Source: Poseidonocella sedimentorum
Lineage (GTDB): Bacteria > Pseudomonadota > Alphaproteobacteria > Rhodobacterales > Rhodobacteraceae
Assembly: GCF_900116005.1 (NCBI RefSeq)
Contig: NZ_FOYI01000009.1
Coordinates: 1 to 64,000 of the forward strand
DNA: 64,000 nucleotides
Direction: 5' to 3'
Shown: positions 60,880 through 64,000 of the stretch, piece by piece
How the letters are laid out: the number at the start of each line of letters is the position of its first letter
How positions within the stretch are numbered: the stretch's first letter is position 1
Position numbers and translations under genes: made by a program
The notes under the pieces: generated by a model
The model's input: only the letters and a program-made list of their open reading frames with translations
The model's database searches: none
What the model was told of the DNA's origin: nothing

Positions 60880-62370
60880 ATGCGTTTCTTGCGACACAGT
60901 CTGACAGGGCTGTTCTTGGTGGCGGTGACGCTGGCAATGCTGGTTTGGGCCGGGGACATCGTGCGCCGGGCGGTGGAAGACAACCTCGCGCGTGAGCCGC
61001 GGATGCCGCAGGCCCGCGAACAGGTCTACACGGTCAACGTCGTCACAGTCGCGCCCGAAACCCTCACCCCCGTGCTCACCACCTACGGCGAGGTGCGCAG
61101 CCGCCGGACGCTCGACATTCGCGCCGCCGTGGGCGGGACGGTCGTCGAGATGGCGCCGGAGTTTGAAGAAGGCGGGCAGGTGAACGCCGGCGCGCTGCTG
61201 CTGCGGATCGATCCGCAGAACGCCGAAGCCGAACGGTCGCGCGCCGAGGCCGATCTGCAAGACGCCGAGTTCGAGGCCCGGGACGCGGAGCGCGCGCTGG
61301 AGCTGGCGCAGGATGAGCTCGAAGCCGCCCGGGCCCAGGCCACGCTGCGCGAGACCGCGCTGACCCGGCAGAAAGATCTGGCCGAGCGCGGCGTCGGGTC
61401 GGCCTCCTCGGTGGAGACGGCCGAGCTTGCGCTGTCTTCCGCGGTTCAGTCGGTCCTGTCGCATCGCCAGTCGCTGGCCAATGCCGAGGCGCGTATCGAT
61501 CAGGCCCGCACCGCGCTGGCCCGTGCCGAAATCGCGCTGGAGGAGGCCGTTCGCAGCGTCGCGGACACCCAGGTCACCGCGCAATTCGCCGGCACCCTGA
61601 CCGATGTGGTCGCCGTCGAGGGCGGCATCGTGAGCGGCAACGAGCAGCTCGCGCGGCTGGTTGATCCGGACCGGCTCGAGGTCGCCGTCCGCCTCTCGAC
61701 CGCGCAATACGGCCGGCTGCTCGACGAGAGCGGTGCGCTGCGCCCCGCGCCGGCGACGGTCTATCTCGATCTCTACGGGCTGGGGCTCATGTCGCGCGGC
61801 GTCGTGAGCCGGGGCAGCGCCTCGGTCACCAGCGGCGAAACCGGCCGGGTCGTCTTCGTGCAGCTCGATGAGGTGCGCGGGCTCAAGCCGGGCGATTTCG
61901 TCTCGGTCGAGATCGAGGAGCCCCCGCTGGATGGCGTCGCGCGGCTCCCCGCGACGGCGGTGGATTCGAGCCAGACCGTGCTCGCGCTTGGCGAGGACGG
62001 GCGGCTTGAGGTCATCGACACGCCGGTCCTGCGCCGGCAGGGCGACGATGTGCTGGTTGACGCGAGCGCGATCGCCGGGCGCAGCATCGTGGCCGAGCGG
62101 ACACCCATCCTTGGCGCCGGGATCAAGGTCCGGCCGCTGAACCCGGCAGGCGGCGCGCCCGCCGACGGAGACCAGAGCGCAAATGGCGCCGGTCCCGCTG
62201 CAGACGAGATGGTCGAGCTCACCGATGAGCGCCGCGCGCAGCTTGTCTCCCTCGTGGAGGGCAACCAGCGCATGCCGGCGGAGGCCAAGGAGCGCGTCCT
62301 CGCCCAGCTCCGCCAGCCGCGCGTTCCGGCCCAGATCATCGCACGGCTCGAAGAGCGAATCGGAGGTTAG
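60880..62370 (+). CDS. RND efflux transporter periplasmic adaptor (membrane fusion protein)
   Basis: A 496-residue membrane fusion protein with N-terminal anchor (LTGLFLVAVTLAMLVWAGDIV). The biotinyl-lipoyl halves (YGEVRSRRTLDIRAAVGGTV; VTAQFAGTLTDVVAVEGG) flank a long alpha-hairpin coiled coil (about 110-225), followed by a beta-barrel and a membrane-proximal domain. An extra charged helical tail of about 50 residues (ELTDERRAQLVSLVEGNQRM) closes the protein. It precedes its RND pump by three bases. No outer-membrane factor is in the window. Confidence 0.92.
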   Translation: MRFLRHSLTGLFLVAVTLAMLVWAGDIVRRAVEDNLAREPRMPQAREQVYTVNVVTVAPETLTPVLTTYGEVRSRRTLDIRAAVGGTVVEMAPEFEEGGQVNAGALLLRIDPQNAEAERSRAEADLQDAEFEARDAERALELAQDELEAARAQATLRETALTRQKDLAERGVGSASSVETAELALSSAVQSVLSHRQSLANAEARIDQARTALARAEIALEEAVRSVADTQVTAQFAGTLTDVVAVEGGIVSGNEQLARLVDPDRLEVAVRLSTAQYGRLLDESGALRPAPATVYLDLYGLGLMSRGVVSRGSASVTSGETGRVVFVQLDEVRGLKPGDFVSVEIEEPPLDGVARLPATAVDSSQTVLALGEDGRLEVIDTPVLRRQGDDVLVDASAIAGRSIVAERTPILGAGIKVRPLNPAGGAPADGDQSANGAGPAADEMVELTDERRAQLVSLVEGNQRMPAEAKERVLAQLRQPRVPAQIIARLEERIGG

Positions 62371-62373
62371 GCC

Positions 62374-64000
62374 ATGGCGGCTTTCAAACCCGGCGGCGGC
62401 ATCCTGTCCTATTTCGCGCGGCACCGCACCGCGGCCAACCTGCTGCTTTTGCTGCTCGTTCTGGCCGGGCTTTTCGCCGGGCCGCGGATGCGGGCGCAGT
62501 TTTTCCCCGATGTGATCGCCGACAGCATCGACGTGGACGTGCGCTGGAGCGGGGCGGGGGCCGAGGATGTCGACACCGCGATCGTCCAGCTTCTGGAGCC
62601 CGCGCTGCTCGTGGTCGAGGGGGTGGCGTCCTCCGCGTCGGTCTCGCGCGAGGGGCGCGCCTCCATCGAGCTGGAGTTCGAGCCGGGCTGGGACATGACC
62701 CGCGCGGCGGACGATGTGCAGACGGCGGTTGATGCGATCAACAATCTGCCCGAGGATTCCGAAGAACCCAGCGTCTCCTACGGCGGCTGGCGCGATCGGG
62801 TCACCGACGTGGTGATCACCGGCCCCGTCGGCGTGGACCAACTCGGGCGCTTTGCCGATGAATTCACTGTGCGGCTCTTTGCCGAGGGCGTGACCCGCAC
62901 CACCATCCGCGGCCTCGCGGCGCCGCAGACGATCGTCGAGGTCCCGAGCGTCAACCTCATCCGCCATGACATCACCATGGCCGAGATCGCCGACGCCATC
63001 GCCGCCGAGGTCGACACCTCGCCCGCGGGCGATGTCGGCAGCAGCGGCGCCCGGGTCCGCACCGGGAGCGAGAAACGCAGCGCCGAGGAAATCGCCGCGA
63101 TCATCCTGCGCTCGGCCACCGATGGATCCAGCCTCACCGTCGGCGATGTGGCGACGATCCGGGTCGAGGGGGTGGACCGCTCGCGCTCCTATTACGTTGG
63201 CGCCAATCCGGCGATCTCGGTGCGCGTCGACCGCAACGAACAGGGCGACGCCATCGCCATGCAGAAGACCGTTGAAGAGGTGGCGGCGGAGATGGAGCTG
63301 ACCTTGCCCGAAGGGGTCAGCATCGACCTCATCCGCACCCGGGCCGAGGCGATCACCGCGCGGCTCAATATCCTTTATTCCAACGGGCTCATGGGGCTCG
63401 GGCTTGTGGTTTTGCTGCTGTTCCTGTTCCTCAACGCGCGCATCGCCTTCTGGGTCGCGGCGGGGATACCAGTGGCGATGCTGGCGACCGTGGCCTTCAT
63501 GTACATGGCCGGGCTGACGATCAACATGATCTCGCTATTCGCGCTCATCATCACGCTGGGCATCGTGGTCGATGACGCCATCGTGGTGGGCGAGCACGCC
63601 GACGCGCGCCGCCGTCGGCTGGGCGAGGGGCCCTATGAGGCGGCGGAAAACGCCGCCCGGCGCATGGCGCTTCCGGTCTTTTCCGCGACCCTCACCACCG
63701 TCATCGCCTTCTTCGGCCTGACCGCGATTTCCGGGCGTTTCGGCGATCTGATCCAGGCGATCCCGCTCACGGTCATCGCCGTGCTGCTCGCCTCGCTGAT
63801 CGAGTGCTTTCTCATCCTGCCCAACCACATGGCCCATTCGCTCAAGCACAGCGACAAGAACTACTGGTACGACTGGCCCTCGCGCCAGGTGAACCACGGC
63901 TTCCGCTGGGTGCGCGAGACGCTCTTCCGCCCCTTCGTCGGCCTTGTGCTGCGCCTGCGTTACCCGGTCTGCGCCGGGGCGGTGGTCCTGCTGGCGATGC
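62374..64000 (+). CDS. RND efflux transporter permease (3' end outside window)
   Basis: The first 542 codons of an inner-membrane RND pump. It shows the first helix (TAANLLLLLLVLAGLFAG), the porter domain, RARSYYVGANP-like region, and the TM4 proton-relay motif GIVVDDAIVVGEHADARRR with both aspartates. The ribosome site CGGAGG is seven bases before ATG 62374. It works with the upstream adaptor as a drug or lipid exporter; the substrate is unknown and the rest of the gene is beyond the window end. Confidence 0.93.
   Translation, partial: MAAFKPGGGILSYFARHRTAANLLLLLLVLAGLFAGPRMRAQFFPDVIADSIDVDVRWSGAGAEDVDTAIVQLLEPALLVVEGVASSASVSREGRASIELEFEPGWDMTRAADDVQTAVDAINNLPEDSEEPSVSYGGWRDRVTDVVITGPVGVDQLGRFADEFTVRLFAEGVTRTTIRGLAAPQTIVEVPSVNLIRHDITMAEIADAIAAEVDTSPAGDVGSSGARVRTGSEKRSAEEIAAIILRSATDGSSLTVGDVATIRVEGVDRSRSYYVGANPAISVRVDRNEQGDAIAMQKTVEEVAAEMELTLPEGVSIDLIRTRAEAITARLNILYSNGLMGLGLVVLLLFLFLNARIAFWVAAGIPVAMLATVAFMYMAGLTINMISLFALIITLGIVVDDAIVVGEHADARRRRLGEGPYEAAENAARRMALPVFSATLTTVIAFFGLTAISGRFGDLIQAIPLTVIAVLLASLIECFLILPNHMAHSLKHSDKNYWYDWPSRQVNHGFRWVRETLFRPFVGLVLRLRYPVCAGAVVLLAM

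Noticed and set aside
1-64000. Search for CRISPR arrays, insertion sequences, phage genes, tRNA and rRNA
   Set aside because: No regularly spaced repeats, transposase or integrase motifs, or RNA gene sequences were noticed; gaps between genes are all under 300 bases. A covariance-model scan was not possible here.

Overview
The window is a GC-rich, densely coded chromosomal segment, with no gap over 300 bases without a gene. Gene content points to a marine Rhodobacteraceae (Roseobacter-group) alphaproteobacterium: the TauR/Tpa/TauABC taurine set, paired GcvT-type methylamine flavoproteins beside ETF, a YgfZ/EF-P/PPK1/HdaA housekeeping block, and a small protein family I associate with Rhodobacterales. 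I see no rRNA, tRNA, CRISPR array, insertion sequence or prophage.

Region 1 (1-7.3 kb, minus strand) is methylated-glycine catabolism. An XRE-cupin regulator is followed by two FAD/GcvT demethylating dehydrogenases of the dimethylglycine/sarcosine dehydrogenase type, then etfB and etfA, whose product would take their electrons.

Region 2 (7.3-18 kb) is taurine use: tauR, tpa, divergent tauABC, then divergent aldehyde dehydrogenase (safD-like) and TauE/SafE exporter genes, followed by a Rid protein and a DadA-type oxidase. xsc and pta are absent. The layout suggests taurine is used for nitrogen while the carbon-sulfur skeleton leaves as sulfoacetate. Paired direct repeats resembling TauR sites lie in both divergent promoter regions.

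Region 3 (18-28.8 kb) is an approximately 10 kb minus-strand alginate-oligomer operon. It holds an ABC importer (ATPase, two permeases, binding protein), a PL15 exo-oligoalginate lyase, KdgF, two candidate DEH reductases and KDG kinase. A divergent GntR/FCD regulator lies beyond an intergenic region with two TGGTATACTAG operators.

Region 4 (28.8-37.5 kb) is mixed: a MATE exporter, an orphan NMT1-type ABC importer, a family-2-like glycosyltransferase, a sulfotransferase-like protein, an amidase and a UbiH-family hydroxylase. Region 5 (37.6-41.2 kb) encodes a 1,144-residue ExeM/NucH-like extracellular nuclease with a C-terminal end typical of type I secretion.

Region 6 (41.2-60.8 kb) is mainly housekeeping: DUF6280-like protein, efp, ygfZ, a glycosyltransferase, a tyrosine phosphatase, ppk1, hdaA, an AI-2E family protein, a ParA ATPase, an OmpA protein, ubiA, rsmE, gshA, pyrB with a degenerate dihydroorotase, plsY, an unusual family-4-like uracil-DNA glycosylase and moaB. 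Region 7 (60.9-64 kb) starts an RND efflux system whose pump gene runs off the window. All assignments come from reading the sequence; no database search was made.
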